54,233 nt of DNA from Azonexus sp. (GCA_031277255.1 JAITMS010000150.1:1-54233); one strand, 5' to 3'. Numbered from the stretch's first letter, positions 7,495 through 17,887 are shown. Numbers and translations: made by a program. The notes: generated by a model not told the origin, from the letters alone.

Positions 7495-9285
7495 ATGGAT
7501 CACATCCGCAATTTCTCCATCATCGCCCATATCGACCACGGCAAATCGACCCTGGCTGACCGCATCATCCATCTCTGCGGCGGTCTTTCCGACCGCGAAA
7601 TGGAAGCCCAGGTGCTCGATTCGATGGACATCGAGAAAGAACGCGGCATCACCATCAAGGCCCAGACGGCGGCGCTCAGTTATCGGGCCAAAGACGGCAA
7701 GCTCTACAACCTCAACCTGATCGACACGCCGGGCCACGTCGATTTTTCCTACGAAGTGTCGCGCTCGCTCTCGGCCTGTGAAGGCGCGCTGCTGGTGGTT
7801 GACGCTTCGCAAGGGGTGGAGGCGCAGACCGTCGCCAACTGCTATACCGCCATCGAACTGGGCGTTGAAGTGCTGCCGGTACTGAATAAAATTGATCTGC
7901 CCTCGGCTGACCCGGACAGCGCCCGGCAGGAAATCGAGGATGTCATCGGCATCGACGCCGCCGAAGCCGTGCTTGCCTCGGCCAAGACCGGCCTGGGCGT
8001 AGCCGAGGTGCTGGAAATGGTGGTGACCAAAGCGCCGCCGCCCAAGGGCGACGCCACAGCGCCGCTGAAGGCGCTGATTATCGACTCGTGGTTTGACAGC
8101 TACGTCGGCGTCGTCATGCTGGTGCGCGTCGTCGATGGTGAAATGCGGCCCAAGGACAAACTCCTGTTCATGGCCACCGGCACCCAGCAACTGTGCGAAC
8201 AGGTCGGCGTCTTTACGCCCAAATCACAGGGCCGCGACGCGCTGCGGGCGGGCGAAGTGGGGTTCGTGACAGCAGGCGTCAAGGAATTGCAGGCGGCCCA
8301 GGTCGGCGACACCATCACCCACGTCGACCGCAAGGCGGCGGAACCCTTGCCCGGTTTCAAGGAAATCAAGCCGCAGGTCTTTGCCGGTCTGTACCCGGTC
8401 GAAGCCAACCAGTACGACGCGCTGCGCGAATCGCTGGAAAAACTCAAACTCAACGACGCTTCGCTCCACTATGAGCCGGAAGTCTCGCAGGCGCTGGGTT
8501 TTGGCTTCCGCTGCGGTTTTCTCGGCCTCCTCCATATGGAAATCGTGCAGGAGCGTCTGGAGCGCGAATTCGATCAGGATCTGATTACGACCGCGCCAAC
8601 GGTCGTCTATGAGGTCGTCCAGCGCGACGGCACGGTGCTGCTGGTCGAAAACCCGGCCAAGCTGCCGGAAATCGCCAAAATGGAAGAAATCCGCGAACCG
8701 ATCATCACGGCCACCATTTTTGTGCCGCAGGATTACCTCGGCAACGTCATTACCCTGTGCAACCAGAAACGCGGCAATCAGGTCGACATGCACTACCACG
8801 GCCGTCAGGTCAAGCTGGTTTATGAAATGCCGATGGCCGAAGTGGTGATGGATTTTTTCGACAAGCTCAAATCCTGCTCCAAGGGTTACGCCTCGCTTGA
8901 TTACGACTTCAAGGAATACCGCGCGGCGGACGTGGTCAAACTCGATATTCTGATTAATGGCGAAAAAGTCGATGCCCTGTCGCTGATCGTGCACCGCGCC
9001 AATTCGCAATATCGGGGCCGCGAACTGGCCAATAAAATGCGCGAGCTGATTCCGCGCCAGATGTACGATGTCGCCATCCAGGCCGCCATCGGCTCGCACA
9101 TCATCGCCCGCGAAAACGTCAAGGCGCTGCGGAAGGACGTGCTGGCCAAATGCTACGGCGGCGACATCTCGCGCAAGCGAAAACTGCTGGAAAAGCAGAA
9201 AGCCGGTAAAAAGCGCATGAAACAAGTCGGCAGTGTCGAAATTCCGCAGGAAGCCTTCCTCGCCGTGCTGCGCGTTGACCATTAA
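7495..9285 (+). CDS. lepA: Elongation factor 4 (LepA)
   Basis: A 596-residue ribosome-associated GTPase that back-translocates or helps during initiation and assembly. G motifs are intact: [12 protein letters not shown] (G1), RGITIK (G2), DTPGHVD (G3) and [10 protein letters not shown] (G4). Domain II and the EF-G-like domains follow. The LepA-specific C-terminal domain has [19 protein letters not shown] and [19 protein letters not shown]. Length is standard. The start fits the family N-terminus ([16 protein letters not shown]). No Shine-Dalgarno is visible because the terminator T run lies immediately upstream. lepB starts 12 bp after the stop, the usual operon partner. Confidence 0.97.
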   Translation: MDHIRNFSIIAHIDHGKSTLADRIIHLCGGLSDREMEAQVLDSMDIEKERGITIKAQTAALSYRAKDGKLYNLNLIDTPGHVDFSYEVSRSLSACEGALLVVDASQGVEAQTVANCYTAIELGVEVLPVLNKIDLPSADPDSARQEIEDVIGIDAAEAVLASAKTGLGVAEVLEMVVTKAPPPKGDATAPLKALIIDSWFDSYVGVVMLVRVVDGEMRPKDKLLFMATGTQQLCEQVGVFTPKSQGRDALRAGEVGFVTAGVKELQAAQVGDTITHVDRKAAEPLPGFKEIKPQVFAGLYPVEANQYDALRESLEKLKLNDASLHYEPEVSQALGFGFRCGFLGLLHMEIVQERLEREFDQDLITTAPTVVYEVVQRDGTVLLVENPAKLPEIAKMEEIREPIITATIFVPQDYLGNVITLCNQKRGNQVDMHYHGRQVKLVYEMPMAEVVMDFFDKLKSCSKGYASLDYDFKEYRAADVVKLDILINGEKVDALSLIVHRANSQYRGRELANKMRELIPRQMYDVAIQAAIGSHIIARENVKALRKDVLAKCYGGDISRKRKLLEKQKAGKKRMKQVGSVEIPQEAFLAVLRVDH

Positions 9286-9297
9286 AGAGAGCCGTCC

Positions 9298-10116
9298 ATG
9301 AACTTTGCCCTGATTCTTTTCATTCTGCTGGTGGTGACCGGCGTGCTCTATGCGCTCAATTTGCGGCTGAAAAAGCTGCGCCCAGCGGACGCCAAGGAAC
9401 CCTTATGGGTGGAGTGGGGCGCCGATTTCTTCTGGGTGATCCTGATCGTTTTCGTGCTCCGTTCCTTTGTCGTCGAACCCTTCAAGATTCCTTCCGGGTC
9501 GATGACGCCGACGCTACTCGATGGCGATTTCATCCTCGTCAACAAATTCATCTACGGCATCCGCCTGCCGGTCATCGACAAGAAGATCATCGCCATTGGC
9601 GAGCCGCAGCGCGGCGACGTGATGGTTTTCCGCTATCCGGTCAATCCGGCCGACAACTACATCAAGCGGGTCATCGGCGTGCCGGGCGATACCGTGACCT
9701 ACGACAGCAAACGCCTCGCCATCAACGGCCAGACGGTCGAAACAACGCGCCTCGACGATTACTCGTACAAACTGTTCTACGCCGAGCAATATGCCGAGAA
9801 AATCGGCGATACCGAACACCGTCTGCTCAACTACAGCGGCTACCCGGCCGCCGTAGACAGCGTTGGCAATTTCCCCTACCGTGAAAATTGCACCTACAAT
9901 GCAAGCGGTTTTACCTGCACGGTTCCGCCAGGCCACTACTTCATGATGGGCGACAACCGGGACGACAGCAAAGACAGCCGCTACTGGGGCTTCGTGCCAG
10001 AGGAGAACATCGTCGGCAAGGCGTTTTTCATCTGGCTCAATTTTAATTTAACCTTCAAAGATTGGTTCGATGTCGATATCAATGCCGATTTGCACCGGAT
10101 CGGCTCATTCAAGTAA
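9298..10116 (+). CDS. lepB: Signal peptidase I
   Basis: A 272-residue inner-membrane peptidase that removes signal peptides from Sec and Tat substrates. Two N-terminal membrane segments are present (residues 2-22 and about 45-65). The catalytic serine lies in IPSGSMTPTL, the general base lysine in NYIKRVIGVPGD, and the conserved end is GDNRDDSKDSRYWGF. It is the syntenic lepB of the lepA-lepB-rnc-era operon and so the likely housekeeping enzyme, while 708-1604 is the extra copy. AAAGAGAG lies ahead of the ATG. Confidence 0.97.
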   Translation: MNFALILFILLVVTGVLYALNLRLKKLRPADAKEPLWVEWGADFFWVILIVFVLRSFVVEPFKIPSGSMTPTLLDGDFILVNKFIYGIRLPVIDKKIIAIGEPQRGDVMVFRYPVNPADNYIKRVIGVPGDTVTYDSKRLAINGQTVETTRLDDYSYKLFYAEQYAEKIGDTEHRLLNYSGYPAAVDSVGNFPYRENCTYNASGFTCTVPPGHYFMMGDNRDDSKDSRYWGFVPEENIVGKAFFIWLNFNLTFKDWFDVDINADLHRIGSFK

Positions 10117-10126
10117 AGGAAAAGAG

Positions 10127-10480
10127 ATGAAACATCAACGTGGCGTGGCGCTCAGCGGTTTGCTTTTCTGGGGGGTTGTCATCTTCTTTGTCGCCGTGCT
10201 CGGCATCAAGGTTGCGCCAAGCGTCATCGAGTATTACAAGATCAAGGAAAGCGCGGCCAGCACGGTTTCCAAGTCGGGGCCGGATTCGACCGTCAGCGAG
10301 GTGCGGGCGACCTTCGACCGCTTTATCGAAATCAACATGGTTTACGATTTTTCGGCGAAAGACATTGACGTTTCCAAAGAGGGCGGCAAGATCGTCATCG
10401 ATTTTGCCTACGACAAGAAAATCGAGTTGTTCGGCAATGTCTACCTGCTGATCGAATACAAGGGTTCCGCCGGACGTTGA
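10127..10480 (+). CDS. DUF4845 membrane protein
   Basis: A 117-residue protein with one N-terminal transmembrane segment (residues 9-28, LSGLLFWGVVIFFVAVLGIK) and a small outside domain rich in alternating polar and hydrophobic residues. It is the DUF4845 gene consistently found between lepB and rnc in betaproteobacteria. Its function is not known; the pilin-like N-terminus may suggest an envelope role. The ATG at 10127 is preceded by AGGAAAAGAG. The gene ends two bases before the rnc ATG, so it is part of the same operon. Confidence 0.85.
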   Translation: MKHQRGVALSGLLFWGVVIFFVAVLGIKVAPSVIEYYKIKESAASTVSKSGPDSTVSEVRATFDRFIEINMVYDFSAKDIDVSKEGGKIVIDFAYDKKIELFGNVYLLIEYKGSAGR

Positions 10481-10482
10481 GT

Positions 10483-11151
10483 ATGAGCGCGCGGCAGATC
10501 GCCGACCGGCTGGGCCATGCCTTCGCCGACCCGAAACTGCTGCGGATGGCGCTGACGCACCGCAGCTTCGGCCTGCCCAATAACGAACGGCTGGAATTTC
10601 TCGGCGACGGCATTCTCGATTGCGTCATCGCGGCGGCGCTTTACCACCGTTTCCCCGACCTGCCGGAAGGCGATCTCTCCCGCCTGCGGGCCAATCTGGT
10701 GCGGCAGGAGACTTTGTGCCAACTGGCGCAGGGGCTGGCACTTGGCGCGGCGCTCGCTCTCGGCGAAGGCGAACTGAAAAGCGGCGGGGCCGAGCGGCCT
10801 TCGATTCTCGCCGATGCGCTGGAAGCCCTGTTGGGCGCGATCTACCTCGATGCCGGGTTTGACGCCGCCGCCGCCGCCGTTCTCCGGCTTTACGCCCCGC
10901 TGCTCGACGCCCTGCAACCCGGCAAAGTGCGCAAAGACCCCAAGACCGGCTTGCAGGAATGCTTGCAGGGCCGCAAAAAACCCTTGCCGCGTTATGTGCT
11001 GCTGGAAACGCGCGGCGCCGCCCACGAACAATCCTTCGTCGTCGCCTGCGAACTCGACGACCCGCCGCTCCGCACCGTCGGCCAGGGCGGCAGCCGCCGC
11101 GTCGCCGAGCAGGACGCCGCCGCGCAGGCGCTGCAAACCCTGCTGCCATGA
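10483..11151 (+). CDS. rnc: Ribonuclease III
   Basis: A 222-residue double-strand-specific endonuclease for rRNA and mRNA processing. The catalytic signature is [12 protein letters not shown] near residue 38, with the second acidic site in [15 protein letters not shown]. The dsRNA-binding domain begins at [13 protein letters not shown] and ends near the C-terminus ([16 protein letters not shown]). An in-frame TTG at 10477 precedes the ATG, but the ATG (10483) fits the family N-terminus better. The stop overlaps the era ATG (ATGA), a common coupling in this operon. Confidence 0.96.
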   Translation: MSARQIADRLGHAFADPKLLRMALTHRSFGLPNNERLEFLGDGILDCVIAAALYHRFPDLPEGDLSRLRANLVRQETLCQLAQGLALGAALALGEGELKSGGAERPSILADALEALLGAIYLDAGFDAAAAAVLRLYAPLLDALQPGKVRKDPKTGLQECLQGRKKPLPRYVLLETRGAAHEQSFVVACELDDPPLRTVGQGGSRRVAEQDAAAQALQTLLP

Positions 11152-12032
11152 CCGCCATCCGCTCCGGCACGCTGGCCATCGTTGGCCGCCCGAATGTCGG
11201 CAAATCGACCCTCCTCAACCACCTGATCGGCGAAAAGATCAGCATCGTCTCAAAAAAGGCGCAAACGACCCGGCACCGCATCACCGGCATTTTGACCGAT
11301 ACCGAATCGCAATTCGTATTTGTCGATACGCCGGGCTTTCAGACCCGCTTCGCCAATGCCCTCAACCGGACGATGAACCGCGGCGTGAAAGAGACTTTGA
11401 GCGATGTCGATGTCGTTCTCCTGGTCGTCGAAGCCGGGCGCTACGACGCCAAGGACAAGGCGGTCGTCCGCCTCTTGCCGCCAGACCGGCCCGTTATTCT
11501 GGTCGTCAATAAAACCGACCTGCTCAAGGAGCGCGCGGCCTTGCTGCCCTTTCTCGCCCAGGTCGCGGCGGATTTCAACTACGCCGCCGTGGTCCCCGTC
11601 AGCGCCGCCAAAGGCCGGCAGACCCAGGAATTGCTGGCCGAGGCGCGCAAACACCTGCCCCACGACGGCCTGATGTTTGCCGAGGATGACCTCACCGACA
11701 AAAGCGAGCGTTTTCTCGCCGCCGAATACATCCGCGAAAAGGTCTTTCGCCTCCTCGGCGACGAACTGCCCTATGCGACGGCAGTGGAAATCGAGCGTTT
11801 CGAGGTCGACGGCAAACTCCGCCGCATCAACGCCGCCATCGTCGTTGACCGCGACAACCACAAAGCCATCGTCATCGGCAAAGGCGGCGAGAGCTTGAAA
11901 CGCATCGCCAGCGAAGCGCGGCAGGATATGGAGCGGCTCTTTGGCGGCAAGGTCTATCTCGAAATCTGGGTCAAGGTGAAATCGGGCTGGAATGATGATG
12001 AGCGGTTGTTGCGGAGTCTGGGGTATGAATAA
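11148..12032 (+). CDS. era: GTPase Era
   Basis: A 294-residue GTPase that binds 16S rRNA near its 3' end and assists 30S assembly. G1 is [14 protein letters not shown], the switch I region has [11 protein letters not shown]3 is DTPGFQ and G4 is NKTD. A C-terminal KH domain contains [14 protein letters not shown]. The start is the ATG that overlaps the rnc stop; a longer reading upstream would only read through rnc in another frame. It is followed by a 102-bp gap before an inserted FlxA-like gene, which separates era from recO. Confidence 0.97.
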   Translation: MTAIRSGTLAIVGRPNVGKSTLLNHLIGEKISIVSKKAQTTRHRITGILTDTESQFVFVDTPGFQTRFANALNRTMNRGVKETLSDVDVVLLVVEAGRYDAKDKAVVRLLPPDRPVILVVNKTDLLKERAALLPFLAQVAADFNYAAVVPVSAAKGRQTQELLAEARKHLPHDGLMFAEDDLTDKSERFLAAEYIREKVFRLLGDELPYATAVEIERFEVDGKLRRINAAIVVDRDNHKAIVIGKGGESLKRIASEARQDMERLFGGKVYLEIWVKVKSGWNDDERLLRSLGYE

Positions 12033-12133
12033 CGGGTTGCTGAAATGCCGCTGACGGTTATTCCCCGGTTTGTCCCAAGTATTGTGCGCATCTGCCGTTC
12101 ATTAAGGTGTTGTCATCATTTATGGAGAACATC

Positions 12134-12529
12134 ATGTCTGGCATATCAAGCGTAGCAAGCCATGTGGGGGTGAGTGTAGGTTCTGGCGCGCGGGTGGCGG
12201 CTATCCGCAAACAAATTGCCCAACTGGAAAAAGAGCTGGAAGCGATTCAAAAAGATCAAAAAATACCGACCAAACAAAAAGCTCAACTGACTCAGATGAT
12301 GATGTTCCAGATTCAACAGCTCGAAGCCGAACTTGCGAAATTACACGCCAGCCGCGCTCCCAAAAAATCGGAAAACGAAACCACGCCAACGGTCAAGATG
12401 CCGGATGTCAACGCGCCCCTGGCCGATCCCTCGGCCAGCGCCGCAGCCGATGTGACACCCGCTGTGTCGTCCACGCTGACGCCCACGGTTGCCTCTCCTC
12501 ATGGCAACGGCGTTGACACCTACACCTGA
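12134..12529 (+). CDS. FlxA-like small coiled-coil protein
   Basis: A 131-residue protein with a central heptad-like region (about residues 18-70: IRKQIAQLEKELEAIQKDQK, then MMMFQIQQLEAELAKL) and a low-complexity Thr/Ser/Pro-rich tail. This resembles the FlxA family, whose E. coli member is part of the flagellar sigma-28 regulon but has no defined function. I do not see a sigma-28 promoter here. The ATG at 12134 has GGAGA nine bases upstream; an earlier TTG exists. Lower GC than its neighbours and its position between era and recO, which are often adjacent, suggest an insertion. Confidence 0.6.
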   Translation: MSGISSVASHVGVSVGSGARVAAIRKQIAQLEKELEAIQKDQKIPTKQKAQLTQMMMFQIQQLEAELAKLHASRAPKKSENETTPTVKMPDVNAPLADPSASAAADVTPAVSSTLTPTVASPHGNGVDTYT

Positions 12530-12546
12530 GGCGCTGATTGACAGAC

Positions 12547-12612
12547 ATGCCCGTGGCGAGAAAACACGATTCGTATAGCGACGCCGACCTCGCCGCTTAC
12601 CTTGAACAATGA
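12547..12612 (+). CDS. Possible 21-residue leader ORF coupled to recO
   Basis: A short frame ([21 protein letters not shown]) whose TGA overlaps the recO ATG as ATGA. The overlap fits translational coupling. No family is recognised; it could also be chance or the degraded end of an older gene. Confidence 0.3.
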   Translation: MPVARKHDSYSDADLAAYLEQ

Positions 12613-13337
12613 ACCAGCGCAGCAAAGTCGACGGCCAGCCCGCCTACGTTTTACACAGTTACCCGTTCCGGGAAACCAGCCTCATTGTCGAAGTCTTCAC
12701 CCGCGATTTTGGCCGTATGGCGCTCTTGGCGCGGGGCGCGCGGCGGCCGCGGGCGGCGATTCGCGGTTTGTTGATGGGGTTTCAGCCGCTGGAAGTGGGC
12801 TGGGCGGGCAAGGGCGAGGTGTTGACGCTGATGAAGGCCGAATGGCAGGGCGGTCAGCCGCTCCTGGCGGGCGAGGCGCTGTTTTGCGGTTATTATCTGA
12901 ACGAACTTCTGATGCACCTCTTGCCGCGCGAGGACGCCCACGAAAAGCTGTTTGCCCGTTATGGCGACATCCTGCAACGGCTGGCCGCTGATCCGACCGG
13001 CAAGACCCGCGAAGCCGATCTCCGCCGTTTTGAAAAGGCGCTGTTGCAGGAACTCGGCTATGGCCTCACGCTCGACCGCGACGCCGCCGGTCAGCCGGTG
13101 GCAGCGGAAGCCTTTTACACTTACCGCATGGAGCACGGGCCGGTGCGGCTGACCGCTGACGACGCGGCGGCGCATGGGGCGCGCGGCCAGACGCTGCTCG
13201 ATCTCGCCGCCGAAGATTTCTCCGACCCGCGCACGCGGATTGAGGCCAAGGCGCTGATGCGCCGCCTGATGGCCTATTATCTGGCTGGCAAGGAACTGGA
13301 AACCCGCAAAATTTTCAAGGAGTTGCAGGAACTATGA
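12609..13337 (+). CDS. recO: DNA repair protein RecO
   Basis: A 242-residue recombination mediator that works with RecF/RecR to load RecA on gaps. The N-terminal OB-fold has [19 protein letters not shown] and [17 protein letters not shown]; a helical C-terminal domain follows. The zinc-finger cysteines found in some homologues are absent, which is normal for many proteobacteria. Its end overlaps the pdxJ ATG by four bases. Confidence 0.95.
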   Translation: MNQRSKVDGQPAYVLHSYPFRETSLIVEVFTRDFGRMALLARGARRPRAAIRGLLMGFQPLEVGWAGKGEVLTLMKAEWQGGQPLLAGEALFCGYYLNELLMHLLPREDAHEKLFARYGDILQRLAADPTGKTREADLRRFEKALLQELGYGLTLDRDAAGQPVAAEAFYTYRMEHGPVRLTADDAAAHGARGQTLLDLAAEDFSDPRTRIEAKALMRRLMAYYLAGKELETRKIFKELQEL

Positions 13338-14092
13338 TTGAACTGGGCGTCAATATCGACCACATCGCCACGCTGCGCCAGGCGCGGCGCACCTGGGAAC
13401 CCGATCCGCTCTGGGGCGCGGTTGAAGCGCATCTCGGCGGCGCTGACGGCATCACCGTCCATCTGCGCGAGGATCGCCGCCACATTCAGGATGACGACGT
13501 GCGCCGCCTCAAGGAAACGGCGCAGATCAAGCTCAATCTCGAAATGGCGGCGACCGATGAAATGGTCGGCATCGCCTGTCGGCTGAAGCCGCACCTGGCG
13601 ATGCTGGTGCCGGAAGGGCGGCATGAGGTGACGACCGAGGGCGGCCTCGACATCGTCAGTCAGGAAAGCCGCCTGAAAGACGTGATCGCCCGTCTGGCCG
13701 GGGCGGGCATCACAACCAGCGTTTTCATCGACGCCGAATTGCCGCAAATCGAAGCGGCGGCGCGTATCGGCGCGCGCGTCTGCGAAATCCACACGGGGCC
13801 GTATGCCCATGTTTTTCACGATCAGGGCCGCGACGCCGAAGCGCCCGCCGTGCTGGCCGAACTGGCGAAAATCCGCGTCGCGGGCGAGGCCGTCCGCCAG
13901 CTTGGGATGCGCTTCAACGCCGGGCACGCCCTTAATTATTACAACGTGCAGCCGGTGGCGCGGCTGCCCGGCATCCGCGAATTGCACATCGGCCACGCCA
14001 TCGTCAGCCGCGCCGTCTTCACCGGCCTCTGCGAAGCGGTGCGGGCGATGAAGGCGCTGATGACCGCCGCCGCCGGACGCCCGGCGGAATGA
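13334..14092 (+). CDS. pdxJ: Pyridoxine 5'-phosphate synthase
   Basis: A 252-residue TIM-barrel enzyme that condenses 3-amino-2-oxopropyl phosphate with deoxyxylulose 5-phosphate in vitamin B6 synthesis. Recognised by [16 protein letters not shown] at the start, [24 protein letters not shown] and [12 protein letters not shown]. Overlaps recO at its start and acpS at its end (4 bp each), forming a tight recO-pdxJ-acpS cluster typical of proteobacteria. Confidence 0.97.
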   Translation: MIELGVNIDHIATLRQARRTWEPDPLWGAVEAHLGGADGITVHLREDRRHIQDDDVRRLKETAQIKLNLEMAATDEMVGIACRLKPHLAMLVPEGRHEVTTEGGLDIVSQESRLKDVIARLAGAGITTSVFIDAELPQIEAAARIGARVCEIHTGPYAHVFHDQGRDAEAPAVLAELAKIRVAGEAVRQLGMRFNAGHALNYYNVQPVARLPGIRELHIGHAIVSRAVFTGLCEAVRAMKALMTAAAGRPAE

Positions 14093-14466
14093 TCCACGGC
14101 ATCGGCGCTGACATCGTCGCCGTGGCGCGGCTACGCCGGATGTGGGAGCAGCACGGCGAGCGGACGCTGGCAAAAATTCTCGCACCCTCCGAATTGGCCG
14201 ACTTCGCCCGCGCTGCCGATAAAGGCCGTTTTCTCGCCAAACGCTTCGCCGCCAAGGAAGCCTTCGCCAAGGCTTTCGGCACCGGCGTCAGGCCGCCGGT
14301 ACTGCTGCCGACGCTTGGCGTCGGACATGACGCGGCGGGCAAACCGTTTTTTGAATATCACGGCGAACTCGCGGCAATCCTCGCCAAGCGGCAGTTGACC
14401 GCTCATCTCTCGATCAGCGACGAGGCCGACTATGCACTGGCTTATGTAGTACTGGAGGAAGCGTGA
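14089..14466 (+). CDS. acpS: Holo-[acyl-carrier-protein] synthase
   Basis: A 125-residue phosphopantetheinyl transferase that moves the 4'-phosphopantetheine arm from CoA to ACP. The Mg-binding Asp lies in [14 protein letters not shown] and the second motif is [19 protein letters not shown]. Length is standard for a trimeric AcpS. It closes the operon; an IS630-type remnant begins about 58 bp downstream. Confidence 0.96.
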   Translation: MIHGIGADIVAVARLRRMWEQHGERTLAKILAPSELADFARAADKGRFLAKRFAAKEAFAKAFGTGVRPPVLLPTLGVGHDAAGKPFFEYHGELAAILAKRQLTAHLSISDEADYALAYVVLEEA

Positions 14467-14506
14467 CCCGACGCACGCCTCATTCTTCTCTCGAACAGGC
14501 TCCCAT

Positions 14507-14521
14507 CCGTTCGCCCTGAGC
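14507..14521. repeat. REP core fragment
   Basis: CCGTTCGCCCTGAGC is one arm of the REP core seen in R1-R5. It stops directly at the left end of the IS630 remnant, as if the insertion had interrupted or landed beside a REP. Confidence 0.5.
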
Positions 14522-14523
14522 AA

Positions 14524-15113
14524 TTACTCACAAGTCAGAAATATAGGCGACATTTGGATGTCCGAAGAACGAGCGAACCAGATCGGGTTTTGCCGCGATG
14601 TCGGCCAGTTGGGCCTGCACCCGGTCGGCCAGTTTGCCCTTCAACTGCTCGACGTATTCGCGTACCGCTTTGGTCTTGTGCGCAGGCAAGCCATCGAGCA
14701 CCAGATAGAGCGCACGGCGTCGCCCTTTCATCATCTGTTCAAGCAGTGTGATAAACAGTTCGGCGTTCAAAGCGCCGCTATACACCGCAAACCAGAATCC
14801 GCCCTTGCTATTGACTGCCGAAGCTGCGCTGCAACGGCTTTTGCGGCGTCAGCCCCTGCCGGGACAACAATACGCCGACGCTGGCCAGGCTCAACTGCAC
14901 GGCGAATTTCTGGTCGATCAGCTCACGCACGATCTGCCGCGTCCACAGACCAAAGTCAAATCCGTACTGGCGCGGGTTTTTGCCATTGACCCAGATAAAT
15001 ACCTGACGCTCCTCTGCCGCTGTCAGCCTGCGCGGGCGACCTGTGTCCTTGCGCAACAGCAGCGCCTTGGCGTCAGCGCCACAGCTTTGCGCCTTGGCTC
15101 GAATTGTGAGTAA
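14524..15113 (-). mobile_element. IS630 family element, internally deleted
   Basis: Ten-base inverted ends (TTACTCACAA at 14524-14533, TTGTGAGTAA at 15104-15113) include the TA target expected for IS630/Tc1 elements. Between them the minus strand keeps two pieces of the transposase. The N-terminal DNA-binding part (about 14808-15113) has RKDTGRPRRLTAAEE and LWTRQIVRELI. A C-terminal part (14528-14785) has LYLVLDGLPAHKTKAVREYV, holding one DDE aspartate, and PDLVRSFFGHPNVAYI. The catalytic middle is missing and the parts are out of frame, so no active transposase is made. At about 590 bp it is roughly half the usual length. The ends look complete, so it might still be moved in trans. Confidence 0.85.
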
Positions 15114-15193
15114 GGCCTTGATATGGGGCGCGATATATCAACCGTTTTGGCAGGATCGTCCCCTCGTGGGACCACCAAGGGAGAAAAACACGT

Positions 15194-16837
15194 TCAGGCG
15201 GCGGTAATCTTGAAAAAACCGAGGTCGTTCTTCATGTTGGCGGCGAGTTCTTCCATCGACTCGGTGGCGGCTGCCGCTTCTTCGACGAGGGCGGCGTTCT
15301 GTTGCGTCACGCGGTCGATTTCGGCAATGGCCTGGTGCACCTGAACGATGCTCTGGCTCTGCTCGTCGGAGGTCATTGAGATTTGCTCGACCCGGTTCGA
15401 CACCTGGCGGATGGCCTCGACAAATTCTTCCGTGGTGTCGCCGATGTGAGTGACTTGCCGCGCGCCTTCCTGGACTTTTTCCGCCGAGGCGGCGATCAGG
15501 CTTTTGATTTCCTTGGCCGCTTTCGAGGAGCGTTGGGAAAGGGCGCGGATTTCGCTGGCGACGACGGCAAAGCCACGGCCCTGCTCACCGGCGCGGGCGG
15601 CTTCGACCGCCGCGTTGAGGGCGAGGATGTTGGTCTGGAAGGTGATTTCCTCGATCAGGCCGACGATGTCGGAGATTTTGCCTGAGTGCGTCTTGATGTC
15701 GGCCATCGTCCGCACCATGATCGAAATGGCCTGGCTGTTGCTATTGACCAGGGTCATCGCGTTCTGCGTCAGTTGATTGGCCTTGCTGGCGCCGTCGGCG
15801 TTCTGCTGCACGGCGTCGGCGATCTGGGTCATGGTCGAGGCGGTTTCTTCGAGGGCGGCGGCTTGCGCTTCCGTCCTTGATGAGAGGTCGAGGTTACCGG
15901 CGGCAATCTGGGCGGCGGCGTTGGCGACCTGCTCCCCCGTCGCCAGGATGCCTCTGACCGTTTCGCTCAGTTTGCCATCCATCTCCCGCAGCGCGCCAAG
16001 CAGGCGGGCGAATTCATCATGCGAGGCGATGTGGATGGTTTGGCCGAGCTTGCCGTTGGCGACGTTGTCGGCAACCTCGATGGCCTGATGCAGCGAGCGC
16101 ATAATCAGCCGGAACAGGGAAAGGGCGACGAAGACGCCGAGAATGACGGCGATGGCGATGACGCTGATGGAAGACCATTTGATGCGATGCGACAACTGGC
16201 TGCTGATGTCGACGCTTTCTCTTTCCTGCCGGATATTTTCGTCAATGGCATTGGTGAAATCGGCATCCGATTCATTGAAAAGGGCGTTGAGTCCGGCCAG
16301 TTTTTCGGCCAGAAGCGCGCCGCGAATGCTGTCATTATGGCGAGACAAGCTCTTGTTTTCGGCAGGCTTCAATTTCGCGGGTTGGGGTTTTTCCGGCCTT
16401 TTGGGCAAATCGGCTTCACGGGCTTTGAGCAAGGCCAATAATTCATCGCTGGCCTGTCGGTATAAATTCATGTCCTCGCGCAGTTTTTCGGCATATTGTC
16501 TTTCCAGCGGCGTGCTGACCAAGGCGGGAAAGTAATGGCGCCACGCCGCTTCGGTTTCTGCCCAGGCTTCCTGCAAGATCGGCTCGGTGACGGCGGCGGC
16601 GTGTTCCGGGCTGCCATTGGCGGTGCATTCCCACAAGGCGGCGTGAATGCGAATGACATTGGCGCGCATGACGCCATAATCAATAATCGGGTTGGTTTTT
16701 GTCTCGAAGGCGTCGGCCAGCAGCCAGCTCAGCTTATTCGTACTGAACATGCCCAGAGCGCCGACGGCGGCGGTGAGAATAATCAGGGTGGCGAAACCCA
16801 GCGTCAATTTGGCTTTGACAGTGACCAAGGTAAACAT
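15194..16837 (-). CDS. Methyl-accepting chemotaxis protein
   Basis: A 547-residue chemoreceptor. TM1 lies near residues 10-31, a roughly 180-residue helical periplasmic domain follows, then TM2 near [23 protein letters not shown] linker comes next, and then the long cytoplasmic coiled coil with the CheA/CheW-binding hairpin tip ([37 protein letters not shown]). No C-terminal CheR-binding pentapeptide is present. The ligand is unknown. The gene stands alone, with the IS630 remnant downstream. An internal GTG three codons in from nearby MFTL could also be the start, since VTVKAKL resembles many MCP N-termini. Confidence 0.93.
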   Translation of the reverse strand: MFTLVTVKAKLTLGFATLIILTAAVGALGMFSTNKLSWLLADAFETKTNPIIDYGVMRANVIRIHAALWECTANGSPEHAAAVTEPILQEAWAETEAAWRHYFPALVSTPLERQYAEKLREDMNLYRQASDELLALLKAREADLPKRPEKPQPAKLKPAENKSLSRHNDSIRGALLAEKLAGLNALFNESDADFTNAIDENIRQERESVDISSQLSHRIKWSSISVIAIAVILGVFVALSLFRLIMRSLHQAIEVADNVANGKLGQTIHIASHDEFARLLGALREMDGKLSETVRGILATGEQVANAAAQIAAGNLDLSSRTEAQAAALEETASTMTQIADAVQQNADGASKANQLTQNAMTLVNSNSQAISIMVRTMADIKTHSGKISDIVGLIEEITFQTNILALNAAVEAARAGEQGRGFAVVASEIRALSQRSSKAAKEIKSLIAASAEKVQEGARQVTHIGDTTEEFVEAIRQVSNRVEQISMTSDEQSQSIVQVHQAIAEIDRVTQQNAALVEEAAAATESMEELAANMKNDLGFFKITAA

Positions 16838-16968
16838 ATTTTTAGTCTTTATGATGGGTTGATTTTTTATCGTGATGTCTGGATTGCGGCAGCGTCTGAT
16901 ATTTGAAATTCTATCAAGAATACGTGAACAGCGGTTTTGTCGATGGCTTTTGGCGCGCCTTCCCGGCG

Positions 16969-16998
16969 TATGAAAAACGACAGGGCCGGGCCTATACT
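16969..16998 (+). promoter_or_regulatory. Candidate promoter for the small secreted protein gene
   Basis: TATGAA (16969-16974) and TATACT (16993-16998) with an 18-bp spacer, about 27 bp upstream of the gene's ATG. The -10 is good, the -35 weak. Confidence 0.35.
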
Positions 16999-17024
16999 GT
17001 CGGCTTCAGTAGAAGGGGATGCCG

Positions 17025-17378
17025 ATGGCCGCAGCAAAATTTGTCCGTTGGCTGGCCGTGGCGGCCAGCAGTTTGTCATTTGCCGCGCTGCCAGCGGCGG
17101 CGCAGAATATCCTCGGTTTTGATGACGTCTCTTGCGCCGCCTGGAGCGCGGGCAAGGGCGATCCCGATCAGCACGCCGCCCACGTCGCCTGGCTGCGCGG
17201 CTTTCTCAGCGGTCACAATTACGCCCTGCCCAGGCAGCAGGTGTCGGCCATTTCGAGCGGCACCATCGAAAATTTCATCAACCGTTATTGTCAGAGCCAC
17301 CCGGCGGGCAGTTTTGCCGATGGCATAATGCGCCTGAGCGATCAATTTTCCGGGCGCAACCAGCCGATCCGCAAATAG
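17025..17378 (+). CDS. Small secreted protein, HdeA/Rap1a-like
   Basis: A 117-residue exported protein. The signal peptide ends after AALPAAAQ. The mature part has two cysteines (DDVSCAAW and NRYCQSH) and a central WLRGFLSGHN segment, the pattern of small HdeA- or Rap1a/Tai-like periplasmic proteins. The second of two close ATGs (17025) is preferred, because the AGGGG ribosome site abuts the first one with no spacing. It lies 53 bp upstream of the molybdenum hydroxylase genes. No effector gene of a type VI system is nearby, so an immunity role has no support. Confidence 0.55.
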   Translation: MAAAKFVRWLAVAASSLSFAALPAAAQNILGFDDVSCAAWSAGKGDPDQHAAHVAWLRGFLSGHNYALPRQQVSAISSGTIENFINRYCQSHPAGSFADGIMRLSDQFSGRNQPIRK

Positions 17379-17431
17379 GCTGAACCGCGCCCGCTCCCCT
17401 GTTTTCCTGAGCTTTTGGAGGTAGCCAAGCC

Positions 17432-17887
17432 ATGATGACACTTCGCATCAACGGTCAATCCCATACGGTGGACGCGCCTGCCGACATGCCGCTGCTCTGG
17501 GTTTTGCGCGACATCATCGGCCTGACCGGCAGCAAATACGGTTGCGGCGTCGGCGCCTGCGGCGCTTGCACCGTGCATCTCGACGGCCAGGCGGCGCATG
17601 CCTGCCGGGTGACGGTCGGTTCGGTCGGCAAGCGGGCCATCACCACCATTGAAGGCATCGGCCAGACGCCGCTCGGCGCCAGGCTGCAAAAAGTCTGGGT
17701 CGAAACCAAGGTGGCGCAGTGCGGCTATTGTCAGGCGGGTCAGATCATGTCGGCGGCCGTCCTGCTGGCCAGAACGCCGCAGCCGGGCGAGGCCGAGATC
17801 GACGCGGCGATGGCCGACAATCTTTGCCGCTGCGGCACGCACATGCGTCTGCGCGAAGCCATCAAAAACGCCATCCAATCAGCTTGA
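17432..17887 (+). CDS. iorA: (2Fe-2S) subunit of a molybdenum hydroxylase, IorA-like
   Basis: A 151-residue xanthine-oxidase-family iron-sulfur subunit. The plant-type [2Fe-2S] ligands are in [16 protein letters not shown]. The second cluster ligands are in [10 protein letters not shown] and [10 protein letters not shown]. It passes electrons from the molybdenum site of the next gene. The two-subunit layout without a FAD subunit matches isoquinoline 1-oxidoreductase-type enzymes. A good AGGTAG-like site precedes ATGATG. The large-subunit ATG starts 14 bp after its stop. Confidence 0.9.
   Translation: MMTLRINGQSHTVDAPADMPLLWVLRDIIGLTGSKYGCGVGACGACTVHLDGQAAHACRVTVGSVGKRAITTIEGIGQTPLGARLQKVWVETKVAQCGYCQAGQIMSAAVLLARTPQPGEAEIDAAMADNLCRCGTHMRLREAIKNAIQSA

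Noticed and set aside
14528..15056. Two separate small genes
   Set aside because: They are the two ends of one damaged IS630 transposase and not independent genes.
15160..15182. Further copy of the CCTCTCCC repeat (CCCCTCGTGGGA)
   Set aside because: Only 12 bases match and the second arm is missing; chance is likely.
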